64,000 bases of DNA from Niastella yeongjuensis. GTDB lineage: Bacteria; Bacteroidota; Bacteroidia; Chitinophagales; Chitinophagaceae. The notes beneath the pieces are model-generated. The model saw nothing but the letters and a program-made list of their open reading frames with translations. It was not told the origin of the DNA and ran no database searches. Shown here one piece after another: positions 23,538 through 32,526 of the stretch; within the stretch, counting starts at the first letter, position 1, and every line of letters begins with the position of its first letter. The position numbers and the translations under genes are program-made. Location of the stretch: NCBI RefSeq assembly GCF_900110245.1, contig NZ_FOCZ01000003.1, positions 558,001-622,000 of the forward strand. Reading direction: 5' to 3'.

Positions 23538-24092
23538 ATGGATACGAGGCAAAAGATAGTGGATGCTGCCATTACCGTCTTAAATGAGGATTTTTCTGCC
23601 CCTTTAGACCGGATAGCAGAAAAAACTGATTTAAGCCGCCGCACCTTACATCGTTACTTTCCAGACCGGACAGAACTGATCGAGGCTTGCCGGCAGGATA
23701 TGATGCAAACCTGGCAAACAGCCATATTACAAGCCTGTAACAGCACCCAGGACCCATTGATTCAACTGGAGAGAATGCTATACGCCGGTATAGACTGTGG
23801 GGTGCGATATATCTTCCTGCATAAGTTATTAAGTCAGCCGGATGTAAACAAGCCAACGGGCGTCCCACAAAATGCTTCCTATGAAGCTGCCCGGGATAAC
23901 TGGTTCCAGCTGGTCCCTGAACTACAACGCCGGGGACTGATCAGTGAACAGGTAAATGTCACCTGGATAAGGTTGTTATTTACCCAGATGGTCTCGGTTA
24001 CCATACAGGCGTACCAGTCGGGCAACATTGCGCAGAATGATATAAAAAAGCTTGCCTGGTATTCCTTCCGCAGAAGTATCGGTATGGAGTAA
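23538..24092 (+). CDS. TetR family transcriptional regulator
   Basis: A 184-residue TetR protein: helix-turn-helix at residues 8-48 (AAITVLNEDFSAPLDRIAEK, SRRTLHRYFPDRTELI) and an all-helical C-terminal domain with no recognised ligand signature. The ATG lies 4 nt from the TACCTTTG box, so the mRNA should be leaderless. A palindrome at 23499-23520 probably mediates autoregulation. The esterase gene starts 19 nt after its stop, so both are likely transcribed together and the ligand may be related to the esterase substrate. Confidence 0.9.
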   Translation: MDTRQKIVDAAITVLNEDFSAPLDRIAEKTDLSRRTLHRYFPDRTELIEACRQDMMQTWQTAILQACNSTQDPLIQLERMLYAGIDCGVRYIFLHKLLSQPDVNKPTGVPQNASYEAARDNWFQLVPELQRRGLISEQVNVTWIRLLFTQMVSVTIQAYQSGNIAQNDIKKLAWYSFRRSIGME

Positions 24093-24111
24093 AAACAACA
24101 AAGTAATACAA

Positions 24112-24960
24112 ATGATAGCGTCTTTTTTATTGATTGGACAGTCGAATATGGCTGGACGTGGTTATAGTCATGAAGTACCGCCCATTATCAACGAGGGTAT
24201 AAAAGTGCTTAGGAATGGCCGGTGGCAAATGATGGCAGAACCTTTACATAATGATCGCGCCAGTGCCGGAATAGGGCTGGCAGGTAGTTTTGGCGCTGCC
24301 TGGCGTATGCAACATCCGGATGAGGAAATCGGCTTTATACCCTGCGCTGAAGGTGGAACCAGTCTGGATGACTGGGCGATTGGTGGTCCGCTGTTTAATC
24401 ATGCATTGTTGCAGGCGAAGCTGGCACAACGGAGCAGTACCTTAACAGGTATACTATGGCACCAGGGCGAAAGTGATTGTTTTCCTGAAAAGGTCGGTGA
24501 GTATGAAGGCAGGTTGAAGATCCTCATAGATGCTTTCCGAAAGGAATTGAATGCGGCCGATGTTCCGCTCGTTGTTGGCGGAATAGGCGACTTCCTGACC
24601 AGTGGTATTTATGGAAAGTATTTTGGTAATTATCCACTTATTAACGAGGCATTGATGCGTTATGCGCAATCGCAGGCGCTTTGTTATTTTGCCACTGCAG
24701 AAGGATTAACCAGTAATCCCGATGGCCTGCATTTCAATGCTGCCTCATTACGGACACTGGGTGTAAGGTATTATGAGGCATTCCGCACGCGGCAATTTAT
24801 TACAAGACCTTTGGCGGAAGAAAGTAAGATCCTGGCTGAAATTTATAACCGGCCTCATACGCAGAAAGAGCTGATCTTTCAACTGGAGCATCGCTTTACA
24901 ACAGCTAAAATAGGAGTGGAGCAGTTTCAAAGTGAATTAAGTAATATACAACAACGTTAG
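24112..24960 (+). CDS. SGNH-type carbohydrate esterase (sialate O-acetylesterase-like)
   Basis: A 282-residue SGNH hydrolase. Block I reads LLIGQSNMAGRG with the nucleophile Ser in GQSNMAG. The oxyanion-hole and Asn blocks appear as EGGTSLDDW and WHQGESDCF, and the catalytic Asp/His pair as DGLHFN near residue 207. This pattern is that of the DUF303/sialate O-acetylesterase group, which removes O-acetyl groups from sugars. No signal peptide is seen, so it should act in the cytoplasm unless exported otherwise. The open frame extends back to 24052 inside tetR, but the ATG at 24112 gives the domain start (MIASFLLIGQSN). A terminator hairpin follows at 24971-25004. Confidence 0.85.
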   Translation: MIASFLLIGQSNMAGRGYSHEVPPIINEGIKVLRNGRWQMMAEPLHNDRASAGIGLAGSFGAAWRMQHPDEEIGFIPCAEGGTSLDDWAIGGPLFNHALLQAKLAQRSSTLTGILWHQGESDCFPEKVGEYEGRLKILIDAFRKELNAADVPLVVGGIGDFLTSGIYGKYFGNYPLINEALMRYAQSQALCYFATAEGLTSNPDGLHFNAASLRTLGVRYYEAFRTRQFITRPLAEESKILAEIYNRPHTQKELIFQLEHRFTTAKIGVEQFQSELSNIQQR

Positions 24961-24970
24961 CATGGTTCTC

Positions 24971-25009
24971 CTGGTAATTCCCGGCACCAGTGGGGAATTA
25001 TCAGGCTTT
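24971..25009 (+). terminator. Terminator after the SGNH esterase gene
   Basis: CTGGTAATTCCC (24971-24982) pairs with 24993-25004 with one mismatch, followed by GCTTTTT. Confidence 0.65.
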
Positions 25010-25052
25010 TTGGATAATATATTATCTTTGAGGTTCTTTAAAAGAACAGTGA

Positions 25053-25445
25053 ATGAATTTTTATACGAGAAAATGGGTTAAACCGGAAGACCTGAATGCA
25101 CATGGTACTTTGTTTGGAGGAAGTTTGTTGGCCTGGATCGATGAAGAAGCCGCTATCTACGCAATAATACAATTAGGCACCAATCACTGCGTAACCAAGT
25201 ACATGAGTGAAATCAATTTTATTAGCTCCGCCAAACAGGGCGACATCATCGAGTTAGGGATCAAGGCCACGCATTTTGGCCGCACATCTTTAACACTTGA
25301 GTGCGAAGTGCGCAATAAGATTACCCGCAAAAGTATTTTAACTATTGAAAAGATCGTATTTGTGAGTGTTGACGAAAATGGCGTACCATGGCCTCATGGC
25401 AAAACACACATTACCTACACAGATGAAAGGTTAAGAGAACACTAA
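25053..25445 (+). CDS. Acyl-CoA thioesterase, hotdog fold (YciA-like)
   Basis: A 130-residue hotdog thioesterase that hydrolyses acyl-CoA to free acid and CoA in the cytosol. The N-terminal block NAHGTLFGGSLLAWIDEEAA holds the Asn/Gly and the catalytic-helix Asp/Glu residues of the YciA/BACH group. Further blocks are MSEINFISSAKQGDIIEL and FGRTSLTLECEV, and the length is normal. A TATCTTTG -7 box lies at 25023-25030, giving a normal leader of about 20 nt. It is a single gene between a terminator and a convergent permease gene whose stop is 12 nt away. Confidence 0.9.
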   Translation: MNFYTRKWVKPEDLNAHGTLFGGSLLAWIDEEAAIYAIIQLGTNHCVTKYMSEINFISSAKQGDIIELGIKATHFGRTSLTLECEVRNKITRKSILTIEKIVFVSVDENGVPWPHGKTHITYTDERLREH

Positions 25446-25457
25446 TCTTTTTTAAAG

Positions 25458-27857
25458 TTATTCGCTTCTCAGGCTCCTTATAGGATTTGCCACAGCTGCT
25501 TTTATTGCATGAGCGCTAATGGTAAGCAATGCAAATGCAACAGCCGTTAAGCCTGCAATAACAAATGCCCAGATGCTAACCTGTATCCTGTAGGTGAATG
25601 ACATCAGCCAGTTATTCATGAGATACCAGGCTATTGGCGAAGCAATCAGGATGGAAACGATCACCAGCTTAAGAAAATCGCCCGTTAATAATCTCGTGAT
25701 GCCGGATACGGTGGCTCCCAGCACTTTGCGAATGCCTATTTCTTTTTTTCTTTGTTCAGCGATAAAAGCAGCCAATCCAAACAATCCTAAACAGGCTACG
25801 AATATGGCTAACATCGAAAACACGGTAGCGGTTCTTGCTGTATGGTGTTCAGAGATATACAGGTTCTGGATATGACTATCTAAAAATTCATAGTCAAAGC
25901 TTGCATTCGGCATATCGGCTTTAACCACATTTTGCATCTGCTCTATAAACCGGGGCAGCCGTTGGGCGTTGTACCGGATCAATAAGGTTCTCTTCGATTC
26001 AGGAGCTTTATTCATCTCATAATAAACATAGCCACCTATCTCGCTTTTGAGCGACTGGTAGTTGAAGTTTTTTACCACACCAACGATAATAGCCTTGTCA
26101 AGCATTTCTGTATGAATATATCTTCCTACGGCATCCTGTGGAGATTTGTAATCAAGGAATTTCAACACAGCTTCATTGATCAATACGTAACAATTGGTAT
26201 CGCTCACCGCAAGGGTTGGCGGCAGCGAACTGCCCGCCAATAACTTTAGTTGCAAGGTCTTTACTATTGAACCATCTGTATTGCATGTTTTTACCGGCAT
26301 GCTCTCTTTATCTGTCGATAGTTTTTTTATGCTTCTGCCGCTTTCCACATCGCCTGGAATGGATTGAACTGCCGAAATACTTTCAACGCCAGTCATTCCA
26401 GATAGATCATTCACCAGGGCTGCAACCTGTTGCTTGTTTTGTGCTGCTTTTATGTTAACAGTCACTACGCCATCCGGATTATACCCCAGGTTTTTGTTTC
26501 TGATATAATTGATCTGCTGAAGGATGACAATAACCGAGATAATGAGGATAATGGAAGATGCAAACTGAAATACCACCAACAGCCGGCGGACAAAGTCTGC
26601 GACACTGTGTTTTAATTTTAGCTTGTTCATTAAAACAAGCGGTGAAATGCGCGACATAGAATACGCCGGGTAGCTTCCTGCCATGATGGTTACAATTAAC
26701 CATGTTGCCAATAAGCTTAGTATAAGGGGTGTGGTGAATAATGTCGAAGGATTAATTATAATGCCTGTAACGTTTTCGAATATTGGCCGGGCAGCAAAGG
26801 CCAGTACATAACCAATAACAATGGCAATAAATGAAAGCAAAGCCGTTTCGGCATATAGAAGTCCGAGTAAACGGCCCTTATCTGCACCTAGAACTTTGTT
26901 AACGCCTATCCCCATTGCGCGTTCCTGTGAACGTGCAGTAGCCATGTTCATGTAATTAATGCAGGCAATGATCAACACCAGCAACGATAAAAATAATAAT
27001 GCTTTTACTGTGCTGATGTTGCCTATTCTGCCGGAATATCCTTCACGTATGTCTGCAGAATAGAGGTGAATATCCGAAAGCGCCTGGAATATGAAATTGC
27101 TGAAATACTTATTTTCCTTTTTTACATTTTTATCAATGAGTGCCGTAGCTTGTGCCTGTACCTGCTGTACATCTCCGCCAGGTTGCAACAGACAGTAGGT
27201 TTCATAACTGGAATTACTCCAATAGACATCTTTGCCGGCCCATGAATCCATGATGTTATAGATCATGTCGCAATCAATGGTGCTGTTAACCGGCAGGTCG
27301 GCATAAACACCCGATACATACAGGGTGTCGTGGTTATTTACGTAAATGATCTTTCCGAACGCCGGTTCTTTACCGTACAGCCTTTCCTTGGCTGATTGTG
27401 AAAGAACTATTGACTTAGGTTGTGCAAATGCCGATTGTGCGCTGCCCTCTGTAAATTTGATATCGAACATATTAAAAACCGCAGCGTCGGCCATGTACAA
27501 TCGTTTTTCGGTGAAATTCCGGTCGTCGGTTTTTATGGAGACCCGGGCACCAAAATCATGCTTGATAAGCCGGGTCATGGATTTTACCTGCGGGATCGTT
27601 TGAACAATAGCAGGCCCAACTGAGTTGGGTAACTGTGCCCATACCTGGTAATTGTATTGGGCATCAGTCTGCATGTTTACCCGGTAAATGTTCTTTGAGT
27701 TTTTATACATGCGGTCAAAACTCAGTTCGTATGAAATGGAGGCAAACAAAGTAATACATACGCACATACCAATACTAAGCCCGGCAACATTAAGCGAAGT
27801 GAAAAGCTTATTGGCTGCCATGTTACGAAAGGCCATTTTCAGATAGTTCTTTATCAT
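25458..27857 (-). CDS. MacB/FtsX-type ABC transporter permease
   Basis: A 799-residue permease with the duplicated layout common in Bacteroidota: an N-terminal helix (about 20-42), a large periplasmic MacB-type domain (about 45-275), three helices forming the first FtsX domain (about 285-400), another helix near 430, a second periplasmic domain (about 450-665), and a final FtsX domain (about 680-790) containing EQRKKEIGIRKVLGATVSGI. Such proteins act with a separate ATPase in efflux or lipoprotein handling. No ATPase gene is adjacent, so it would use one encoded elsewhere. Genes of this type in soil Bacteroidota form large families. It converges with the thioesterase gene. Confidence 0.88.
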   Translation of the reverse strand: MIKNYLKMAFRNMAANKLFTSLNVAGLSIGMCVCITLFASISYELSFDRMYKNSKNIYRVNMQTDAQYNYQVWAQLPNSVGPAIVQTIPQVKSMTRLIKHDFGARVSIKTDDRNFTEKRLYMADAAVFNMFDIKFTEGSAQSAFAQPKSIVLSQSAKERLYGKEPAFGKIIYVNNHDTLYVSGVYADLPVNSTIDCDMIYNIMDSWAGKDVYWSNSSYETYCLLQPGGDVQQVQAQATALIDKNVKKENKYFSNFIFQALSDIHLYSADIREGYSGRIGNISTVKALLFLSLLVLIIACINYMNMATARSQERAMGIGVNKVLGADKGRLLGLLYAETALLSFIAIVIGYVLAFAARPIFENVTGIIINPSTLFTTPLILSLLATWLIVTIMAGSYPAYSMSRISPLVLMNKLKLKHSVADFVRRLLVVFQFASSIILIISVIVILQQINYIRNKNLGYNPDGVVTVNIKAAQNKQQVAALVNDLSGMTGVESISAVQSIPGDVESGRSIKKLSTDKESMPVKTCNTDGSIVKTLQLKLLAGSSLPPTLAVSDTNCYVLINEAVLKFLDYKSPQDAVGRYIHTEMLDKAIIVGVVKNFNYQSLKSEIGGYVYYEMNKAPESKRTLLIRYNAQRLPRFIEQMQNVVKADMPNASFDYEFLDSHIQNLYISEHHTARTATVFSMLAIFVACLGLFGLAAFIAEQRKKEIGIRKVLGATVSGITRLLTGDFLKLVIVSILIASPIAWYLMNNWLMSFTYRIQVSIWAFVIAGLTAVAFALLTISAHAIKAAVANPIRSLRSE

Positions 27858-28007
27858 AACATCAATTCATTAGTTATTGGTTGCCAGGTAAATTCCAAAT
27901 ACTGTTCCTTTTTGTAAACTTTTGCTATTCAAATTATTATTGATGAATTAAATTCAGGTGTTGTCCGTTTTCGATACATCGGACGTTCATTTTCGTTAAA
28001 GTGCAGG

Positions 28008-28469
28008 TTATAAAACGTTAGTATTGTCTGCATTCAGTAAATAAATTATTTCCTCACCATACTTGCTGATCTTCTTTTCACCCATACCTTTTACTGTCTG
28101 AAGCTCTTCTACTGAAGTTGGATTAAGTCTTGCTATTGTGGCAAGTTCAGCGTTTGAGGCTAAGATATAGCCTGGTAATGCCTGTTGCCGTGCTGACTCG
28201 CTGCGCCAGGTGCGTAAGGCTTCATACCTTGCTTTTTCATCTTTTGTAAATGAGGAAATGTCAATTGCAGTTTTTTCCTGTTTATGTTTTCCAAACGATG
28301 TAACGACATTGTAGAAAACCAAAACTGACCAATACGGTGTTTGTCCCACCATAACAAGTTGTTGTATGGTTTTTTCAACAACAACCGTTTTCAAAAACTC
28401 ATTTAAGTTGTCTTCATCGGCTTGAAGACAGTCGTTTGCCAGCCTTAGCTGGAAGTGTTTAATTTTCAT
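28008..28469 (-). CDS. HRDC-domain protein
   Basis: A 153-residue protein. Residues about 75-145 form an HRDC domain (helicase and RNase D C-terminal): YEALRTWRSESARQQALPGY, ELATIARLNPTSVEELQTVKG, KISKYGEEIIYLL. The first 70 residues resemble the stretch that precedes HRDC in other small Bacteroidota proteins (MKIKHFQLRLANDCLQADED). HRDC domains bind nucleic acid and assist RecQ helicases or RNase D, but no catalytic domain is attached here. A stand-alone accessory role in DNA or RNA handling is likely. It ends 151 nt before the MacB/FtsX permease gene on the same strand. Confidence 0.87.
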   Translation of the reverse strand: MKIKHFQLRLANDCLQADEDNLNEFLKTVVVEKTIQQLVMVGQTPYWSVLVFYNVVTSFGKHKQEKTAIDISSFTKDEKARYEALRTWRSESARQQALPGYILASNAELATIARLNPTSVEELQTVKGMGEKKISKYGEEIIYLLNADNTNVL

Positions 28470-28949
28470 ATTAACGGTTATGATTAGTGTCTGTGAATTT
28501 ACGAAAAAGTTATTGAAATATTATGAATATATTTTATAAGTTATTAACACTAACAATACTCCCTATGCGTGTGATACTACGGGTCACAATATAATTTGAT
28601 TGACAGTGACTTATGAGATGTGTGAAGTCTTTATGAAGTAATAATGTATTGAAAATCATATATTTATTAGCTTTCAGGCTCGTTTTTGTTCGGGATTTCT
28701 TCGGGTCTTCCCTGGAGAAACACCCTGTTTTCTTCGGGAAAAGCAAAAGAAATCCCGAACATGACCAGGTGGAGACTGGGAGCTGAGTAAAGGACTAAGA
28801 AAGCCGGGATTGTGCCGGTATTACGCCGGGTATTGTTCGGACTTTGTTCGGACTCTCCCCGGGGATGTTCGGGCGTACACAGGGAAAACCCGAACAAAGT
28901 CCGAACAAAGCAGGGCGCAAACCCGGCTCAATACCAGTAATAACTGCCT
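28470..28949. repeat. Gene-free region with an inverted-repeat island (28680-28925)
   Basis: No gene is supported in these 480 bases. Bases 28688-28701 (GTTCGGGATTTCTT) are exactly mirrored at 28747-28760. Bases 28833-28851 (a doubled TTGTTCGGAC-like unit) are exactly mirrored at 28890-28908, a 19-bp perfect inverted repeat. The word TTCGG or CCGAA recurs many times between, with CCGGGGA/TCCCCGG at its centre. The island is GC-richer than its flanks (28470-28660 is AT-rich). It looks like a non-autonomous intergenic repeat or MITE-like element, without a transposase. Confidence 0.7.
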
Positions 28950-29726
28950 TTACGACGCTTTCTTTGAAGATCGTTTGGTATTCAAACTTTCTTTCAGTTT
29001 CGCCATTAGATCAGTTGTAGTCGCGTTATGCACCACTTTAAGTGTTTTGGGAGCTTTGCCTTTAGATTTGGCTTCAATTACAGCCATAAGCTTCTCTGAA
29101 TAGGTATCTTTGTAATCGTCAGGTTTAAATGGGCTGGTGAGTTGACTAATAAGCATGCTGGCCATTTTAAGTTCGTCTTTCTTCACGTCGGTATCAGGAA
29201 TGGCCAGGCCTTTTTCGCTGCGAATTTCATCAGTAAACCGTAACCGGTGCATTACTAACACCTTTCTCATGGCCTTGATGAGGCACAGCCACTCTTTGTT
29301 GTGATAAACGAGCAGCCCCAGGCCAACCTTTCCCTCCAAAAGAAGCGCATCCCGAAGTAATGCATACGCCTTTATGCCCTGCTTTTCAGGTTCCAGGTAA
29401 TACGGCTTTTCATAATACACCGCATCAATTTCCTTTTCATCCACAAACTGGAGGATTTCCAGATGGTCAATTTTTTCAGGCATCGCCTTCTCCAGGTCGC
29501 TGTCCTCTACGATTACTACCTGTCCATCAATTTCGTAACCTCTCACAATATCTTCCTGGTGCAGTTCTTTACCTGTATTTTCGTTTACTTTTTTGTAACG
29601 TATCCTGGCGTGATCTTTTGCATCCAGCTGCATAAATGAAATAGTCGATTCTTCTGTTGCCACGTACATTTTGACGGGGATGTTTACAAGGCCAAACCCC
29701 AGGCTGCCCTTCCACATTGACCGCAT
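28950..29726 (-). CDS. ku: Ku protein, non-homologous end joining
   Basis: A 258-residue bacterial Ku homodimer subunit. Ku rings bind double-strand ends and recruit the ligase LigD. The start MRSMWKGSLGFGLVNIPVKMY is diagnostic, followed by IRYKKVNENTGKELHQEDIV, KGYEIDGQ-like residues, YYLEPEKQGIKAYALLRDAL and LVMHRLRFTDEIR. The C-terminus is Lys-rich (KSKGKAPKTLK, KRSSKKAS), as expected for the DNA-contacting tail. No ligD lies in this window, so the ligase must be encoded elsewhere. It reads away from the metallophosphoesterase gene with a 171-nt divergent promoter region. Confidence 0.96.
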   Translation of the reverse strand: MRSMWKGSLGFGLVNIPVKMYVATEESTISFMQLDAKDHARIRYKKVNENTGKELHQEDIVRGYEIDGQVVIVEDSDLEKAMPEKIDHLEILQFVDEKEIDAVYYEKPYYLEPEKQGIKAYALLRDALLLEGKVGLGLLVYHNKEWLCLIKAMRKVLVMHRLRFTDEIRSEKGLAIPDTDVKKDELKMASMLISQLTSPFKPDDYKDTYSEKLMAVIEAKSKGKAPKTLKVVHNATTTDLMAKLKESLNTKRSSKKAS

Positions 29727-29897
29727 ACCAAATAGTTTAAAAGTTTGCGAATAATGGATACGGGAGAATCGAAATCAATGGGTGGAAGTAGGTTTACAAA
29801 GGTACATGGAATTTTTATGCCATTAAATGTTGCGCGGTGATTTGAGGCAGGCACCATTAATTAACCTGTTCTTAATGGTTATTGGCTAACTTTGCGG

Positions 29898-31022
29898 ATG
29901 CCTTTAGTAAGAAAAGTTACCTACCCGGTTTTCAAAAAGAATCAGCCGGACGATTCCTTCAAATTCAAACCACTGCCTGAACCTACAGGCAAATATCCTT
30001 TTCACCTGGATTTGCATTCCGTGATACCTAACATTGGTACTGAAAAAATGGTATTTCACATGGTGGGTGATACGGGCAGCCTATACGGCGGTAATTTTCA
30101 ACGGATTGTCGCCGGTGAAATGAAGCGGCAATACCTGGAAGCGCCTGCTTTGAAAGATAAACCTCAGTTTTTATACCACCTGGGTGATGTAGTATACACT
30201 TATGGGGAAGCTGCGAATTATTATCCGCAGTTTTTTGAACCGTATCGTGATTATCCGGGACCGGTGTTTGCCATTCCCGGCAACCACGATGGTGATATTA
30301 ATCCAAACGCCAAACCTTATAATAGCCTCGACGCCTTTATGAAGGTCTTTTGCGACGTTGAATCCCGCCCTGTCCCTTTCAGCGTTGATGTAAACAGGAA
30401 AAGTATGATACAGCCAAATGTTTACTGGACGTTGGAAACGCCGCTGGCCAACATCATCGGCCTCTATGGAAATACCACAAAGTTTGGAACGATCACAGAC
30501 CAACAGCGGGACTGGTTTATTCGCGAACTTAAAATTGCCCGCTCGCAGGGACAGGGGAAAGCGTTGATTGTCTGTGTGCACCATGCCCCTTATTCGGCGG
30601 ATTCCAACCACGGTGCAAGCGCTTACATGATTGAATTTCTGGAAAACGCTTTTATAGAATCAGGCGTGCTTCCTGATATTGTTTTCAGCGGACATGTGCA
30701 CAATTATCAGCGATTTAGCCGCCAGTATGCCAATGGCTCAATGGTTCGTTATATTGTTGCAGGTGCCGGTGGTTACGATGACTTGCATAGTCTGGTTAAA
30801 GAGGGAGATAAAAATTTTGCTGCGGATGACACTTTAACCGATCAGGTTCGTCTGGAGCATTTCTGTGACGACAGACATGGTTTTTTGAAGATCTCGATTG
30901 AAAAAACCGATAAAGGCGTGCTGGTAACCGGGGAATACTTTTCCATACCGCATGAAGCCAGACCGGGTCAGGAAACAACATCGATACTGACGGATAAATT
31001 CGAAATGTCCTGTTCGGGGTAG
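29898..31022 (+). CDS. Calcineurin-like metallophosphoesterase
   Basis: A 374-residue cytoplasmic-looking enzyme with the metallophosphoesterase blocks in order: MVGDTGSLYGG (first metal Asp; the usual DxH is reduced to DTG), YHLGDVVYTYG, AIPGNHDGD, VCVHHAPYS and FSGHVHNYQRF. It should hydrolyse phosphoesters with two metal ions; the substrate is unknown. The frame extends two codons upstream (TTG at 29892), but TAACTTTG at 29887-29894 is a consensus -7 box with the ATG only 3 nt behind it, so the start is taken at 29898 and the mRNA is probably leaderless. Ku is divergent. Confidence 0.88.
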   Translation: MPLVRKVTYPVFKKNQPDDSFKFKPLPEPTGKYPFHLDLHSVIPNIGTEKMVFHMVGDTGSLYGGNFQRIVAGEMKRQYLEAPALKDKPQFLYHLGDVVYTYGEAANYYPQFFEPYRDYPGPVFAIPGNHDGDINPNAKPYNSLDAFMKVFCDVESRPVPFSVDVNRKSMIQPNVYWTLETPLANIIGLYGNTTKFGTITDQQRDWFIRELKIARSQGQGKALIVCVHHAPYSADSNHGASAYMIEFLENAFIESGVLPDIVFSGHVHNYQRFSRQYANGSMVRYIVAGAGGYDDLHSLVKEGDKNFAADDTLTDQVRLEHFCDDRHGFLKISIEKTDKGVLVTGEYFSIPHEARPGQETTSILTDKFEMSCSG

Positions 31023-31123
31023 GCGGCCGGCAACTGATTTAACATAGATAATTTCTTTCTGGTTTGGGAGTTGCCTAACTTCATAGAGAGATTGTGTTAT
31101 TTCTGTCAGCCAAAACTACTGTT

Positions 31124-31909
31124 ATGAAAATCATTGCTGCAATCTTCATCGGTTGTTTTTTGAATGTGGATGCTAACAGTCAGTCTTTTAAATTTTTAGG
31201 TAATTACAGCCTGGGTTTACCGCAACAACAAATGGCTAAGAACATTCAGGCAATTCATAGTTTTAATATTGGTGGCTTATACTCGTTGCCAAATCATTTA
31301 AAAAATCTCTCTGTAGGCCTGGAACTGGGGTGTGGCATCTATGCTTATAAAAAGATCGATCAAACTTTTTACTTCGACGCAAATCCCACCGTGGTACCGG
31401 TTAATTACAGCAGCAGCGTGTTTAATGCGAACATTCAGGCCAGGTATCAGTTTTTGGATGAAAACAACCATCTGATTGTGCCTTATATCAATGCAAAAGC
31501 AGGGTCCTATAATTTTTATAGTGATATTTCCATCGAGGACCCGAGTGATCCCATGGGTTGTCATCCACTCGAGAAAAAAAAGCTGATCAATGATAACACC
31601 TTTTATTGGGGTGCCGGTGTTGGCTTTCAGATCAATCCGTCTATACATTCAAAGCGCCAAAAGAAACTGCCTGTTCTGCTCGATGTCAGCATGAACACCA
31701 TCCGTGGTGGCAACCTTGATTATATCAATACCAAACACCTGAAAGATGAGCAGGATTTCAATCCGGTAGATGGCAAACCAATGCTGGTGAAATTTATAAA
31801 TGTAAGTACCCAGGATGTTCATGAGCATAAAGTAGCGCAGGTATATAATTCACCCCTGCGGATCCTGGAGATCAAAGCAGGAGTGATCCTGAAATTTGAG
31901 AAGTTGTAG
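31124..31909 (+). CDS. Exported beta-barrel-like protein of unknown function
   Basis: A 261-residue protein with a signal peptide (MKIIAAIFIGCFLNVDANSQ; cleavage after NSQ likely). The upstream in-frame start at 31094 would add 10 residues before the signal and is rejected. The mature part alternates aromatic beta strands (LSVGLELGCGIYAYKK, NANIQARYQFLDEN, FYWGAGVGFQINPS, LRILEIKAGVILKFEKL), ending in a hydrophobic strand with a C-terminal Leu. That suggests an outer-membrane beta-barrel of 8-10 strands. No family is recognised. The stop codon lies 2 nt from the convergent alkB-like gene. Confidence 0.7.
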   Translation: MKIIAAIFIGCFLNVDANSQSFKFLGNYSLGLPQQQMAKNIQAIHSFNIGGLYSLPNHLKNLSVGLELGCGIYAYKKIDQTFYFDANPTVVPVNYSSSVFNANIQARYQFLDENNHLIVPYINAKAGSYNFYSDISIEDPSDPMGCHPLEKKKLINDNTFYWGAGVGFQINPSIHSKRQKKLPVLLDVSMNTIRGGNLDYINTKHLKDEQDFNPVDGKPMLVKFINVSTQDVHEHKVAQVYNSPLRILEIKAGVILKFEKL

Positions 31910-31911
31910 GT

Positions 31912-32526
31912 TTAATTATTTGATTTTTTAAAATCGGAAATACGAAAGGTAAGATTGATACGTGGGCCTACCGGCCGGGCTGTTTTAGGAACGTGGTGTT
32001 CATAAAAGTCCTGCATGGTTTCACCCATTAACAGAAAGGACCCATGAGTAAGCGGAATTTCGAACTGCGTGATATCTTTTCTGAACTTATGTCGCACTTT
32101 AAATAAACGGGTATCGCCAAAAGTAACAGAGGCAATATGATGGTGTTTGCCGTCTGCAGGTAATGTATCACTGTGCCAGGATACGGAATCACTGCCATCC
32201 CGATAATAATTTAACAACACCCGGTTAAAGATATGACCGCATTCTGCTTCCACCTTTGCTTTAATGGCTAAAAGTTCCGGCGTCCACTCTAAACCATTTG
32301 GGCCGCCATAATAAGCCGTTAACCGGGGATCGAGGACGGTTTTATCATACATCTTTCTTTTCCTTTGTTGCCAGGGCGAATTAGCTAACAAATGCCCGAA
32401 ATAATGGTCAGATTCCTCTTTAGAAAAAAACTGCTGCCACAGACGTAATTCGGTATCCGGTAATTCAAAGTCTTTATATTGCTTCCTGCCCGGATCAAAA
32501 AACGCCGCATCTCCAAACAAATTCAT
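31912..32526 (-). CDS. AlkB-like 2-oxoglutarate/Fe(II) dioxygenase, nucleic acid repair
   Basis: A 204-residue member of the AlkB family, which removes alkyl lesions from DNA or RNA bases by oxidative demethylation. Iron ligands: H118 and D120 in SWHSD, and H177 in EHHVPK. The 2-oxoglutarate binding arginine is in RINLTFR (R189, R195). Blocks FNRVLLNYYRDGSD and IASVTFGDTRLF support the ALKBH2/3-like subgroup seen in Bacteroidota. The ATG lies 4 nt after TAAATTTG (32538-32531), a consensus -7 box, so the transcript is probably leaderless. Convergent with the beta-barrel gene. Confidence 0.93.
   Translation of the reverse strand: MNLFGDAAFFDPGRKQYKDFELPDTELRLWQQFFSKEESDHYFGHLLANSPWQQRKRKMYDKTVLDPRLTAYYGGPNGLEWTPELLAIKAKVEAECGHIFNRVLLNYYRDGSDSVSWHSDTLPADGKHHHIASVTFGDTRLFKVRHKFRKDITQFEIPLTHGSFLLMGETMQDFYEHHVPKTARPVGPRINLTFRISDFKKSNN

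Noticed and set aside
28680-28925. Complete insertion sequence
   Set aside because: No transposase frame; only inverted repeats are present.
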